From HdN1 sp964473645 (lineage in GTDB: Bacteria > Pseudomonadota > Gammaproteobacteria > Pseudomonadales > Ketobacteraceae), in NCBI GenBank assembly GCA_964473645.1, contig CAYYPW010000004.1, positions 206,700 through 270,699 of the forward strand: 64,000 bases of DNA. Direction: 5' to 3'. The position numbers and the translations under genes are program-made. Position 1 is the first letter of the stretch. Each line of letters starts with the position of its first letter. Positions 35,360-44,015 of the stretch are shown piece after piece. The notes below the pieces were generated by a model that saw nothing but the letters and a program-made list of their open reading frames with translations, did no database searches and was not told the DNA's origin.

Positions 35360-38300
35360 TTAAGGCGCGGGCAACACTTTCAAGGCCTGCGCTATGTCGT
35401 CTTCGATCATGTCGATCAATGCGCTCAGCGCCACAAACCACTCGCGCGCTTTTTCCATATCGCTGCGCGCATCAACCAGTTCGAATTGCAGAAAAAGATT
35501 GGAAATGTTCTCCGCTCCGAGCATGAGTGCAGAGGATTTTCCGCGATGTCCCACCTCGCTGATTTGCCTAAAATCACTTTGCTGTAGCGCGGTCTCCAGA
35601 TCCAGGCGATCCTTACGCACGGTTTCGACAAAAAGACGGGCGTATTTTTCCACCTTTTCGCGATTACCGTTCCACATTTTCACCAGTGCTGAAAGATCGA
35701 TGTTGTTTACGGCTTGCCCTTTCTCTGGCAACAGATTTGTCTCTGGCAAAAGATTTCTCTCCGGCAACACATGCCTCTCTGGCAACACCTCCACCGGTGA
35801 CGGCTTGTGGTTCACCCAGCGACTCAATGTCGTAAACAAGCGCTGCGGATTAACAGGCTTGGAAACGAAATCATCCATCCCGGCTTCACGGCAGCGAATG
35901 CGATCATCGTCGCGCGCATTCGCTGTCATTGCAATCACCACCACCTGCCGCAACGCCGGAGTCGCGCGAATAATTCGCGTTGCCTGATACCCGTCCATTC
36001 CAGGCATTTGTACGTCCATCAAAACACAATCAAACGTTTCGGTGCTCAGTTTCTCCAGTGCCTGTTCGCCGCTCGAACACACAATGACACTGGCGCCCGC
36101 TTGCTCAAGCAGTTCCTTGGCGACTTGTTGATTGAAGGGATTGTCTTCGACCAGCAATAAGCTCGCACCTTGCAAAAAGCCTGTATCGGTTTCGATAACG
36201 CCAGGGGTAGGCTCCGACTTCGCTGTGGCGCGAGCCAATCGAACGCTAAACCAGAAAGTACTGCCAACGCCTAGCTCAGACTGCACATTGATATCCCCTT
36301 TCATCAGCAACACCAATTGCTTGCAGATTGCCAAGCCCAAGCCGGTGCCGCCGTAATTGCGCGCGGTCGAAGCATCTGCCTGTTGAAACGGTTCGAATAA
36401 TTGCGCCACCGATGCGGGTGTCAGCCCAATGCCAGTATCTTTCACCGTGAACTTCACCAACACACTGGCCTCATCGGCCTCCTGCAAATGGGCAGACACG
36501 TCAACCGCCCCTTGTGGCGTAAATTTGAGTGCATTGCCCGTCAAATTATGCAATACCTGACTCAAGCGCAAAGGATCGCCGATCAACGGAATATCCAGCG
36601 CTGGATCAATGTGAAATCGCAATTGCAGATTTTTTACCGTCGCACTGATCGCCAATTGACTGTAAAGCTGGTCAAAGACCGACGCCAGGTTGAACCTGAC
36701 GGTTTCCAGCGTCATTTTGCCGGCTTCAATTTTTGATATATCGAGAATGTCGTTCAGAATTCCCAGCAGGTACTGCGCCGATTGCTCAATTTTCTGCACA
36801 TAGTCACGCTGCTTCTCATCGAGCGCGGTGCGTAACGCCAGGGTTGCCATGCCGATGATGCTGTTCATCGGTGTGCGAATGTCATGGCTCATATTGGCCA
36901 GAAACTGGCTCTTGGCTTCATTGGCCACTTCTGCCTGGTGACGGGCTTCATCGAGTTGGCGCGTGCGCTCTACCACACGCCGCTCCAGAGTTTCGTTGGC
37001 ATGCCTCAGCTCGTTTTCAATGGCCTTGATATCACTGATATCGGCGATCGTTCCCGATACGCGCAGGGGTTTACCTTCGCTGTCACGCCGCACCACCATA
37101 CCGCGATCCAGTACCCATTTCCATTGGCCATTCTTGCATAGCAGTCGCAACTCGACCGAATAAGGATTCAACCCCGCCAAATGGCCTTGCAAGGCAGCGA
37201 CGACACGCGCCTTGTCATCCGGGTGAACCCGCGATTCCCAGGCTTCGTACACCGAATCGATTTCATCGGGCTCATAGCCCAGCATTTTTTTCCATTGCGG
37301 TGAATAGGTGACGCGATTGGTATCAATCTCCCAGTCCCAAACGCCCTGGCCAGACCCTTCCAGCGCAAATTTCCAACGTGCTTCACTGACGCGTAACTGC
37401 TCTTCGATACGTTCGCGGTTGGACAGGTCTTGCAATAATATTTTCTTTGCTTCACTGACCGAATTCATCATGTCGAGAAAGGCACGCGACAGCACGCCCA
37501 GTTCATCATTGCGTTCATGTTTGAGTAAGGGCCTGACCGACATATCGCCATCTGCAATGGCACGCGTTGCTTTAACAAACGAGGTCAGCGGCTGGGTAAT
37601 GTTCTTGCGCAATACCCACCACAGCATTCCTACTTCCATCAACAGCGAGATTACACCAATAATAATGATGTATTGCACCGTACTCATGGCGGCGCCGTTC
37701 ATTTGTTGCTTGGGGTATAAACTCACCAACAACCAGTCGGGACCATCGATTTTTCCAATCGAGACAAAGCGCTCATGCCGGGTATCGTTGATCAGCGACT
37801 GGCCTGCATTTTCAGAAATCACCTTGTACAAATCCCGCAAGGAAGCGTCATCCTGTTCTTGCAGATAGAGTTTACCTTTTGTTTCGATCAGCTTTTGTTC
37901 CAGCTCAGGATGCGCAATCACCAGTCCGTCCGAACGCATGATAAAACTGGTGGAACCATCAAAACGGGTAGAGGCCAGGCGATGATTGATGTCAGACAAG
38001 GAGATATCCACACCAACGCCCGCAATATTGCGCTCTCCCAGCACGATCGGCGCAGTAAACGACACCATCCACACCTTCGGCACATCATCGCGATAAGTGC
38101 TAGACCATGAACTCCTTCTTTCTTCATAGGGAATATCGGCATTGAAAATCTTGCTGAAATCCCCTTGAGTTGCAAGATCAAACCCGGCGTTGAAATCCGG
38201 ATACCAGGGCACTCCTGGCCAATACACCAACAGATCTTTTTCCGGTGTCACAAAATAGATATTGATGCTGGGCATGAAATGCTCTATCGCATCCAGCGGC

Positions 38301-38827
38301 TTGGTAATCCCCACTGCGTGCTGAAACAGCATCTCTTGCGCCAGTAACAAACGCAAACGGCGATCAGCCGTCATCGGAAAATCATTATCGATACCGCCCG
38401 AAAAGCCGCTGTAACGCTGCCCGTAGGGGCCAACTAGACCGGCATATAATTCTTCACGCGGATACGCGGTCGCATCGTCGTTGAATCGGAAATACCGATC
38501 GAAATCCCCCGCAGGCTCCACGCCTCCCAGCCGCTGATAACGGGCGATATATTCCTGTCGCAAATCGCTCAGTCGGTTTTCAAGAAAAACCAGCCATTGA
38601 GATTCTGTCTGCGTGCGTAACGAGGTAAACAATGACATCTGTTGTTTGACGCCATTTTCAATACTCACGATGGACTGGTAATAGCTGAAAACGCTGACAG
38701 CCAACACAACGACACTGATACGCAGCGCCATTTGCAAAACCAGACGCGCGGATAGCGAGCTGTGAGGGGTATCTGACTGGTTTCGATGGTCGTCCGTCGA
38801 GATTGCACGACCTGAATAATCAGACAT
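35360..38827 (-). CDS. Hybrid sensor histidine kinase (Cache-HAMP-PAS-HisKA-HATPase-REC-Hpt)
   Basis: Read from ATG 38827 (GGAG 7 bases upstream), 1155 residues. A first membrane helix (about 35-57) is followed by a large periplasmic double-Cache-like sensor and a second helix (about 355-375), then HAMP. The PAS/PAC domain contains WDWEIDTNRVTYSPQWKKML. The HisKA domain has FLANMSHDIRTPMNSIIGM with H647; note SHDIRTP rather than SHEIRTP. The HATPase shows DTGIGL and GGTGLGLAI. The receiver has DCVLMDVQMPGMDG with D938 as phospho-site. A final Hpt domain has H1094 in VGHRGKSSALMLGA. A 6-residue repeat links REC and Hpt. Phosphate would pass H647 to D938 to H1094 and on to an unlinked regulator. 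The sensed signal is unknown. Confidence 0.92.
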   Translation of the reverse strand: MSDYSGRAISTDDHRNQSDTPHSSLSARLVLQMALRISVVVLAVSVFSYYQSIVSIENGVKQQMSLFTSLRTQTESQWLVFLENRLSDLRQEYIARYQRLGGVEPAGDFDRYFRFNDDATAYPREELYAGLVGPYGQRYSGFSGGIDNDFPMTADRRLRLLLAQEMLFQHAVGITKPLDAIEHFMPSINIYFVTPEKDLLVYWPGVPWYPDFNAGFDLATQGDFSKIFNADIPYEERRSSWSSTYRDDVPKVWMVSFTAPIVLGERNIAGVGVDISLSDINHRLASTRFDGSTSFIMRSDGLVIAHPELEQKLIETKGKLYLQEQDDASLRDLYKVISENAGQSLINDTRHERFVSIGKIDGPDWLLVSLYPKQQMNGAAMSTVQYIIIIGVISLLMEVGMLWWVLRKNITQPLTSFVKATRAIADGDMSVRPLLKHERNDELGVLSRAFLDMMNSVSEAKKILLQDLSNRERIEEQLRVSEARWKFALEGSGQGVWDWEIDTNRVTYSPQWKKMLGYEPDEIDSVYEAWESRVHPDDKARVVAALQGHLAGLNPYSVELRLLCKNGQWKWVLDRGMVVRRDSEGKPLRVSGTIADISDIKAIENELRHANETLERRVVERTRQLDEARHQAEVANEAKSQFLANMSHDIRTPMNSIIGMATLALRTALDEKQRDYVQKIEQSAQYLLGILNDILDISKIEAGKMTLETVRFNLASVFDQLYSQLAISATVKNLQLRFHIDPALDIPLIGDPLRLSQVLHNLTGNALKFTPQGAVDVSAHLQEADEASVLVKFTVKDTGIGLTPASVAQLFEPFQQADASTARNYGGTGLGLAICKQLVLLMKGDINVQSELGVGSTFWFSVRLARATAKSEPTPGVIETDTGFLQGASLLLVEDNPFNQQVAKELLEQAGASVIVCSSGEQALEKLSTETFDCVLMDVQMPGMDGYQATRIIRATPALRQVVVIAMTANARDDDRIRCREAGMDDFVSKPVNPQRLFTTLSRWVNHKPSPVEVLPERHVLPERNLLPETNLLPEKGQAVNNIDLSALVKMWNGNREKVEKYARLFVETVRKDRLDLETALQQSDFRQISEVGHRGKSSALMLGAENISNLFLQFELVDARSDMEKAREWFVALSALIDMIEDDIAQALKVLPAP
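35723..35794 (-). repeat. Four 18-bp tandem repeats in the hybrid kinase linker
   Basis: The core CTCTGGCAA (once CTCCGGCAA) recurs at 35723, 35741, 35759 and 35777, exactly 18 bases apart. On the coding strand the repeats encode LPERHV, LPERNL, LPETNL and LPEKGQ between the receiver and Hpt domains. Copy changes would alter linker length in frame. Confidence 0.85.
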
Positions 38828-39051
38828 TGACGCACTCCAAAACGGGGCCGGATGGCGTCCCTGGACAGAACGCAAACACACATTGATTTAACGAGAGTTC
38901 TTCGAAGCTTAGATCGACTCGTTCATCCGCGCCAGCAGCCCGGTGATCCCCGGCGCAGCCAGTCGCGGGGCAATATCAGCGTCGATTCAGTCGACAGCAC
39001 CCGCGCATTGAGGTTATGTTTCTGGCTGACGACAGGAATGTGATTGATACC

Positions 39052-40281
39052 ATGCCAAACAAAGGACAACTGCTTCATTTTTTAACGATGGTGGTGATGC
39101 TCATCGCTGCCCTTCCCGCCGCTTATGCCGCCAACCTCCATCTGGTGCAGGATCGCGCTGAAATTCTGCGGCCCGAGGCGATTGAAGAGCTGTCACGGCT
39201 CACGCAGGAGGTAGAGCAGCAAACCTCAGCTGAAGTGATGGTGATGACAGTGCCCTCCCTCTATGACGTGGATATTGATGCCTTCGCCACCAATATGTTC
39301 AATCAGATTGGCATAGGTCGCAAAGAGACCAACAACGGCTTGTTGTTCCTGATTGCGCCCAACGATCGACGCACCCGCATCGAAGTTGGCTATGGGCTGG
39401 AACCCTTGTTCACCGACGCATTGGCCGGCGATATTCTCGATACCTGGGTGATTCCCCGCTTCAAACAAAATGACATCGAAGGTGGAATCCTTGCAGGCAC
39501 GCGTGAAATCGCCAGGATTCTGAAACAATACCCCGAAGCCGCCAAAGGCGTCCCAGGCTCAACCCCCCTCTACGTGCGCACCAAATTGCGGGATTTCTCC
39601 GCTGCCATATATTCGCTTGGGCTCGCAGCAACCGTCATTTTGCTGGGCTATGTCTTCGTCCGACACCGAAAATCCTACCCGGTACTGCTGCTGTACTTTC
39701 TGGTCGCGCTGGTGGTGGCCGCGATCGTGGGCGTTATCCTCGCCTACCTCGCGCTCGAAAACACCACCGACTTACCCTGGTTCGAAATGAGTGTGGCCGG
39801 GCTGTCGTTATTGGTGACCGGTATTTTGAACCTGCGTCAGTTTCGACGTTTTCGCCCACGACAATGCCAAAGTTGCAGCGGCCCGATGCATGTACTGGCA
39901 GAACAGGACGACGACAAACACCTCAACGAAGTGCAACGCCTAGAAGAACGCCTAGGCTCGGTGGACTACGATGTCTGGTACTGCCCAGCCTGCCTGAAAG
40001 CTGACACTGAACGTTATGTGGCGACCTTTACCTCCTATTCCCGCTGCCCGAAATGCAAGGCACAAACACTACAAGAAACCGTCACGACCCTGGTGCGGGC
40101 AACCACCAGCAGCACCGGCTCGGAACGTGTCGATTCAAAATGTGTCTCCTGCTCGCATACTGCGACAGAAGTACGCACCACGCCTCGCCTCTCCAGTTCA
40201 TCAAGTTCAGGCGGGTCTTCCGGTGGAGGCAGCAGCGGGGGTGGGAGCAGTGGAGGTGGCGGTGCATCGAGAAGCTGGTAA
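39052..40281 (+). CDS. TPM-domain membrane protein with zinc-ribbon-like cysteines and Gly/Ser-rich tail
   Basis: A 409-residue protein with a signal peptide (MPNKGQLLHFLTMVVMLIAA...) and a TPM domain (about 35-160; LHLVQDRAEILRPEAIEELS, NNGLLFLIAPNDRRTRIEVGYGLE). TPM domains occur in photosystem repair phosphatases and in many LemA-linked membrane proteins. Two to three membrane helices (about 185-205, 215-240, 245-260) follow. Then come cysteine pairs CQSCSG, CPAC and CPKC and a further CVSC, which could bind zinc. The tail ends in GGSSGGGSSGGGSSGGGGASRSW, typical of the YgcG/TPM group. The ATG at 39052 has only a distant AGGA, so the start is uncertain; ATG 39016 is in frame. LemA follows by 46 bases, as in many bacteria. 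Confidence 0.85.
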   Translation: MPNKGQLLHFLTMVVMLIAALPAAYAANLHLVQDRAEILRPEAIEELSRLTQEVEQQTSAEVMVMTVPSLYDVDIDAFATNMFNQIGIGRKETNNGLLFLIAPNDRRTRIEVGYGLEPLFTDALAGDILDTWVIPRFKQNDIEGGILAGTREIARILKQYPEAAKGVPGSTPLYVRTKLRDFSAAIYSLGLAATVILLGYVFVRHRKSYPVLLLYFLVALVVAAIVGVILAYLALENTTDLPWFEMSVAGLSLLVTGILNLRQFRRFRPRQCQSCSGPMHVLAEQDDDKHLNEVQRLEERLGSVDYDVWYCPACLKADTERYVATFTSYSRCPKCKAQTLQETVTTLVRATTSSTGSERVDSKCVSCSHTATEVRTTPRLSSSSSSGGSSGGGSSGGGSSGGGGASRSW

Positions 40282-40327
40282 CCCAAAAAATGGCAGCCCT
40301 GCGCCATCAACATAAGGATGACCTGAA

Positions 40328-40888
40328 ATGATTGCCACCACAGTGGTGGGTGTGTGTTGGGGAGGTTTTCTGCTGTGGTATCTCCTCGCCTATAACCATC
40401 TGATCGCCGTGCAAAAAACCGTGCCGCAAACCTGGGCCCACGTCGACGTTGATCTGCAACGCCGCTATGACCTAATCCGCAATCTGGTCGAAGTCGTAAA
40501 AGCCTACGCCAAACACGAGGCCGATGTGCTGCTGGCAACCACCCAGGCCCGCTCCGCAACGCCTGACCATGGTTATGGCAATGCGAAAGCGGCCAACCAC
40601 GCCACGCATTCCGATACTGCCTTGTTGGGAAAAGTCATGCTGCTGGTAGAACAGTACCCGCAATTAAAAGCCGACCAGCAATTTCTTTCCTTGCAAAAAG
40701 AACTGGTAGAAACCGAAAACCGCATTGCAAAACGTCGTAACGCCTACAACGAGTGTGTCAGCCGCTATGAAATATTTCGCACCACCTTTCCTGCGTTAAT
40801 CGTCGCCTGGGCTGGCCACTTTGGCGAGCACATCTTTTTCGAATCGCAGGATGAAGCCCTGCAAGCCGTGCAGGTGAAACTGTCATGA
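40328..40888 (+). CDS. lemA: LemA family protein
   Basis: A 186-residue LemA protein: one N-terminal membrane helix (about 4-22, with YNHLIAVQKTVPQTWAHVDVDLQRRYDLIRNLVEVVKAYAKHE following). This is the hallmark YN-x-LV-x-K-x-V-x-W-x-V-D-L-x-R-R-D-L-I-P-N-L-V pattern of the family. The rest is helical and ends in FPALIVAWAGHFGEHIFFES. LemA proteins are small membrane proteins of unsettled function, usually next to TPM-domain genes as here. AGGATG lies 9 bases upstream. The stop overlaps the next ATG (ATGA), so all three genes of this group are probably cotranscribed. Confidence 0.93.
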   Translation: MIATTVVGVCWGGFLLWYLLAYNHLIAVQKTVPQTWAHVDVDLQRRYDLIRNLVEVVKAYAKHEADVLLATTQARSATPDHGYGNAKAANHATHSDTALLGKVMLLVEQYPQLKADQQFLSLQKELVETENRIAKRRNAYNECVSRYEIFRTTFPALIVAWAGHFGEHIFFESQDEALQAVQVKLS

Positions 40889-41319
40889 GACACGCCATGG
40901 TGCTGGGATTCGTCACGCTGTGCTTCGTCGTGATGGGTGTGTTTGCCTACCAGTTTGATCTGGCACGCCAAAGCGCCGCACACGGTGAGCGTTATGCCGA
41001 TATCAATAAAGATTTACACAAACTTGAAATGCAATACCTCACCCACGCGCGCATTTTGATCGAAGCAATCAACCCACAGGACCCCTTGCTCACATTACTC
41101 GACAGCGCCCCCAACACGCTCAACGCTATTAATGATGTTCAAGAGCGAGATGCACAATTTCAGGCATTGGTCGCGAAAGTACGGGTAAAGCTGCTGACCG
41201 AACCCACCGATTTGATGGATGACACCGCCCTGCAAGAGTGGCGGCGCCTCTCCGACCAGATGAATGGCGCATTGCATCGACGCCAACGCTTGCTGGGTCA
41301 AATCAACGACACGCAATAG
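40885..41319 (+). CDS. Small membrane-anchored helical protein of unknown function, coupled to lemA
   Basis: A 144-residue protein whose ATG overlaps the lemA stop. It has one N-terminal hydrophobic helix (about 5-23, MVLGFVTLCFVVMGVFAYQF), then a charged all-helical region with no Cys motifs (INDVQERDAQFQALVAKVRVKLL). The shape (N-terminal anchor plus helical bundle) echoes LemA itself, so it may be a diverged LemA-like partner, but I find no family signature. The overlap shows that it belongs to the TPM-lemA unit. Confidence 0.75.
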   Translation: MRHAMVLGFVTLCFVVMGVFAYQFDLARQSAAHGERYADINKDLHKLEMQYLTHARILIEAINPQDPLLTLLDSAPNTLNAINDVQERDAQFQALVAKVRVKLLTEPTDLMDDTALQEWRRLSDQMNGALHRRQRLLGQINDTQ

Positions 41320-41476
41320 CCGGTTTGATCAGTTAGTGCATGCATTAACCCGGCAGGTGTGATAAACGCAGCAAAACCTGCGTCCCCACCCACGCCCCCT
41401 CCCAGAACTCAGTGGCGTTTTTGTAGTCCAAACGGCATAATCCCCAACCCTGATCCCATAAAAACAATTCCAAACC

Positions 41477-41497
41477 ATTCTCCCCTGGGAGAATTTT
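41477..41497 (+). terminator. Hairpin with T-run in front of moxR
   Basis: ATTCTCC (41477-41483) and GGAGAAT (41488-41494) pair around CCTG and lead into TTTTGAT. It lies 158 bases after the previous stop and 22 bases before the moxR ATG. It is either the terminator of the TPM-lemA unit or an attenuator/leader hairpin of the moxR operon. The remainder of the 196-base gap shows no gene. Confidence 0.5.
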
Positions 41498-41515
41498 GAT
41501 CGGAGCTTTTCTGGC

Positions 41516-42496
41516 ATGTCTGACCGCGCCGCACTGTTGTCTCTGAAGAACGCGCTCGCCGAGCGCATCATCGGTCAGGAACATCTTATTCAACGATTGC
41601 TGATCGCCCTGCTTGCCAATGGCCACTTACTGGTCGAAGGTGCGCCTGGTCTTGCCAAAACCAAGGCCATCAAATGTCTGGCTGAAGGGATCGAAGGCGA
41701 TTTTCACCGTATTCAGTTCACCCCTGACTTGCTGCCTGCCGACGTCACCGGCACCGAAATCTATCGCCCCAACGACGCCAGTTTCGTGTTTCAGAAAGGG
41801 CCGATCTTTCACAACCTGGTATTGGCTGACGAGATCAACCGTGCGCCGGCCAAGGTGCAATCCGCCCTGCTCGAAGCCATGGCCGAACGCCAGGTCTCGG
41901 TGGGCGCATTAAGCCACAAGCTGCCCGATCTGTTTCTGGTCATGGCCACGCAAAACCCCATCGAGCAAGAAGGCACCTACTCCCTGCCCGAAGCTCAGCT
42001 CGATCGTTTTTTGATGCATGTGACGATTACCTACCCAGACGCAGCCTCGGAAAAACGCATCCTGCAATTGGCACGGCAAGAGGCGCAAGGCAATGGCCAC
42101 TCCGCCAATCCTGCCGCTCGCCCCATCCAGCACCTGGTCACCCAAGCGCAGATTTTCAGCGTGCGCCAGGAACTCCTTAACCTGCACATGGTGCCGGCAC
42201 TGGAGGAATACATCGTGCAATTCGTGATGGCGACCCGCAACCCACTTTCTTATGGCGATGATCTGTCGGGCTGGATTGAATATGGGGTCAGCCCACGCGG
42301 CACCATAGCCCTCGATGCCTGCGCGCGTGCGCACGCCTGGTTGAACGATCGCGATTTCGTTACCCCCGAAGACGTACAAGCCGTCGCCCACGACACCCTT
42401 CGCCATCGCATTGGCCTCACCTTCGAAGCCGAAGCTAAAGGGGTCACCAGCGATCACATCATCGATGAGCTGCTCGACCGGGTGGCAGCACCGTAA
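41516..42496 (+). CDS. moxR: MoxR-family AAA+ ATPase
   Basis: A 326-residue AAA+ chaperone of the MoxR class. Walker A is VEGAPGLAKTKA, Walker B LVLADEINRAPAKVQ, and sensor 1 VMATQNPIEQEGTYSLPEAQLDRF; the C-terminal lid (GISPRGTI-like stretch GVSPRGTIALDACARAHAWL) is complete. MoxR proteins act with von Willebrand factor A (VWA) proteins to mature or activate membrane or periplasmic complexes. It heads an operon in which DUF58, DUF4381, two VWA proteins and BatD follow with 11-base spacing or with overlaps. GGAG at 41502-41505 is 10 bases upstream of the ATG. Confidence 0.96.
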   Translation: MSDRAALLSLKNALAERIIGQEHLIQRLLIALLANGHLLVEGAPGLAKTKAIKCLAEGIEGDFHRIQFTPDLLPADVTGTEIYRPNDASFVFQKGPIFHNLVLADEINRAPAKVQSALLEAMAERQVSVGALSHKLPDLFLVMATQNPIEQEGTYSLPEAQLDRFLMHVTITYPDAASEKRILQLARQEAQGNGHSANPAARPIQHLVTQAQIFSVRQELLNLHMVPALEEYIVQFVMATRNPLSYGDDLSGWIEYGVSPRGTIALDACARAHAWLNDRDFVTPEDVQAVAHDTLRHRIGLTFEAEAKGVTSDHIIDELLDRVAAP

Positions 42497-42507
42497 GGGA
42501 GCCACCG

Positions 42508-43509
42508 ATGTCCACGCCCAACGCACCGTTTGTTCAAAGCAGTGGCGTATTGAAAGAACGCGACAATGCCCACCGCTACCCCGGCGTCTATGTGACCATG
42601 GAGGAGCTGGTGGGGTTGGCCAACGCTCACTGTCAACTCAATTTGCACTCGCAACGACGCGCCTTGGCGGCCATGGCGGGCAGCCATCGTTCTGCCTTTC
42701 GTGGACGCGGGATCGATTTCGATGAGGTGCGCATCTACAACCCCGGGGATGATGTACGCTCGATCGATTGGCGGGTAACGGCGCGCACCGGCCGCACGCA
42801 TACCAAAGTCTTTCGCGAAGAGCGCGAACGACCGGTATACCTGCTGGTCGATCAGCGTCAGTCGATGTTTTTCGGTTCGAAGCAAGCAATGAAATCGGTA
42901 GTCGCAGCCAAAGTCGCCGCACTGCTGGCCTGGGCTACCCGCGAACAAGGGGATCGTCTGGGTGCCCTGGTCTTCAACGACCTGCACTCCCACGAAATAC
43001 GCCCCAAAGAAGGCAAACGCGGCATTCAGGCATTTTTTCGGGTGCTGGTGCAATTCAATCAGTGGTTGGGCGCAGATATGCCCACTGCCCGTGCCACGCG
43101 CCAACCCGTGTCGCAAGCCATGCAAGCCCTCTCCCATGTGGTGCGCCCCGGCAGCCTGGTGTTTCTGATCAGCGATTTTCAGCATTTCGATAATATATGT
43201 TTGCAACAGCTCAGCATGGTCAAGCGGCATTCCGATGTCATTGCACTGGCGATTCATGATCCGCTGGAAAAACAACTGCCTCCCTCGGGCAGTTATGGCT
43301 TTACCGATGGTGAGCGCAGTGTGCGCGTCGACACCACCGACAAACAATTTCGCAAACGGTTTTCACTACGGTTTTTACAGCATCAATCCGATTTGCGCGA
43401 TCAACTGAATTCGTTGGGTATTCCGCTGTTTGAGATCAGTACCGAAAGCGACTTACCCACCACGTTACACAGTGCGCTAGGCTTTCGCTCACGCAAGGGG
43501 GCGACATGA
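42508..43509 (+). CDS. DUF58 domain protein of the MoxR/Bat operon
   Basis: A 333-residue protein with the DUF58 signature YNPGDDVRSIDWRVTARTGRTHTK and FREERERPVYLLVDQRQSM, where a VWA-like fold begins with the modified MIDAS start DQRQSM. DUF58 proteins are regular partners of MoxR ATPases and are thought to be VWA-related adaptor or substrate-recruiting proteins. Its stop overlaps the next gene's ATG (ATGA). No membrane segment is evident, so it is cytoplasmic. Confidence 0.93.
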   Translation: MSTPNAPFVQSSGVLKERDNAHRYPGVYVTMEELVGLANAHCQLNLHSQRRALAAMAGSHRSAFRGRGIDFDEVRIYNPGDDVRSIDWRVTARTGRTHTKVFREERERPVYLLVDQRQSMFFGSKQAMKSVVAAKVAALLAWATREQGDRLGALVFNDLHSHEIRPKEGKRGIQAFFRVLVQFNQWLGADMPTARATRQPVSQAMQALSHVVRPGSLVFLISDFQHFDNICLQQLSMVKRHSDVIALAIHDPLEKQLPPSGSYGFTDGERSVRVDTTDKQFRKRFSLRFLQHQSDLRDQLNSLGIPLFEISTESDLPTTLHSALGFRSRKGAT

Positions 43510-44015
43510 GCACGCCCGATTCCCCCATCAATCCGCCACCGGTTGATCCGACACAAGCAACCCAGGAAGCAACGTTGCGCAGCATTCACCTGCCTGATGA
43601 GGTGAACTGGTTTCCGCCTGCACCTGGCTGGTGGGCACTGTTGGTGCTCGTTATCCTGCTGATGGGGGTCGCCTATTGGCTATGGCGACGTTATCAACGT
43701 CAGGCGTTTCGACGCGAAGCACTCAAAACGCTGGACACCCTGCAACAGCAAACCAATCTGGCGCCACTGCAATTGATCGATGAATTGAGCGCCCTGCTCA
43801 AACGCGTGGCCATGACTGCCCACGGGCGTGAAGCCGTAGCGGGACGCAGCGGTGATCGCTGGCTGCAATTTCTGGATGAAACCGGGCAAACCAAAGGATT
43901 CACGCAGGGGCCAGGGCAATGCCTGGGCAGGAATCGCTTTCAACCGCAACCCGCGCTGGATGCGGCTGGTTTGATGAGCCTTTGTCGAGACTGGATACAA
44001 AAACAATCATGCTGA
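43506..44015 (+). CDS. DUF4381 membrane protein
   Basis: A 169-residue protein with a proline-rich start, then LPDEVNWFPPAPGWWALLVLVILL running into a single membrane helix (about 43-60). A basic turn (WRRYQRQAFRREALKTL) and a soluble helical tail with LSALLKRVAMTAHGREAVAGRSGDRWLQFLDETG follow. This is the DUF4381 pattern and position within MoxR-VWA operons. It starts within the DUF58 stop and overlaps the following VWA gene by 7 bases. The function is unknown; it is probably a membrane-embedded part of the assembly. Confidence 0.9.
   Translation: MSTPDSPINPPPVDPTQATQEATLRSIHLPDEVNWFPPAPGWWALLVLVILLMGVAYWLWRRYQRQAFRREALKTLDTLQQQTNLAPLQLIDELSALLKRVAMTAHGREAVAGRSGDRWLQFLDETGQTKGFTQGPGQCLGRNRFQPQPALDAAGLMSLCRDWIQKQSC

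Noticed and set aside
42454..43347. 297-residue minus-strand frame opposite DUF58
   Set aside because: The DUF58 frame on the other strand has the exact family signature and operon overlaps; the antisense product lacks motifs.
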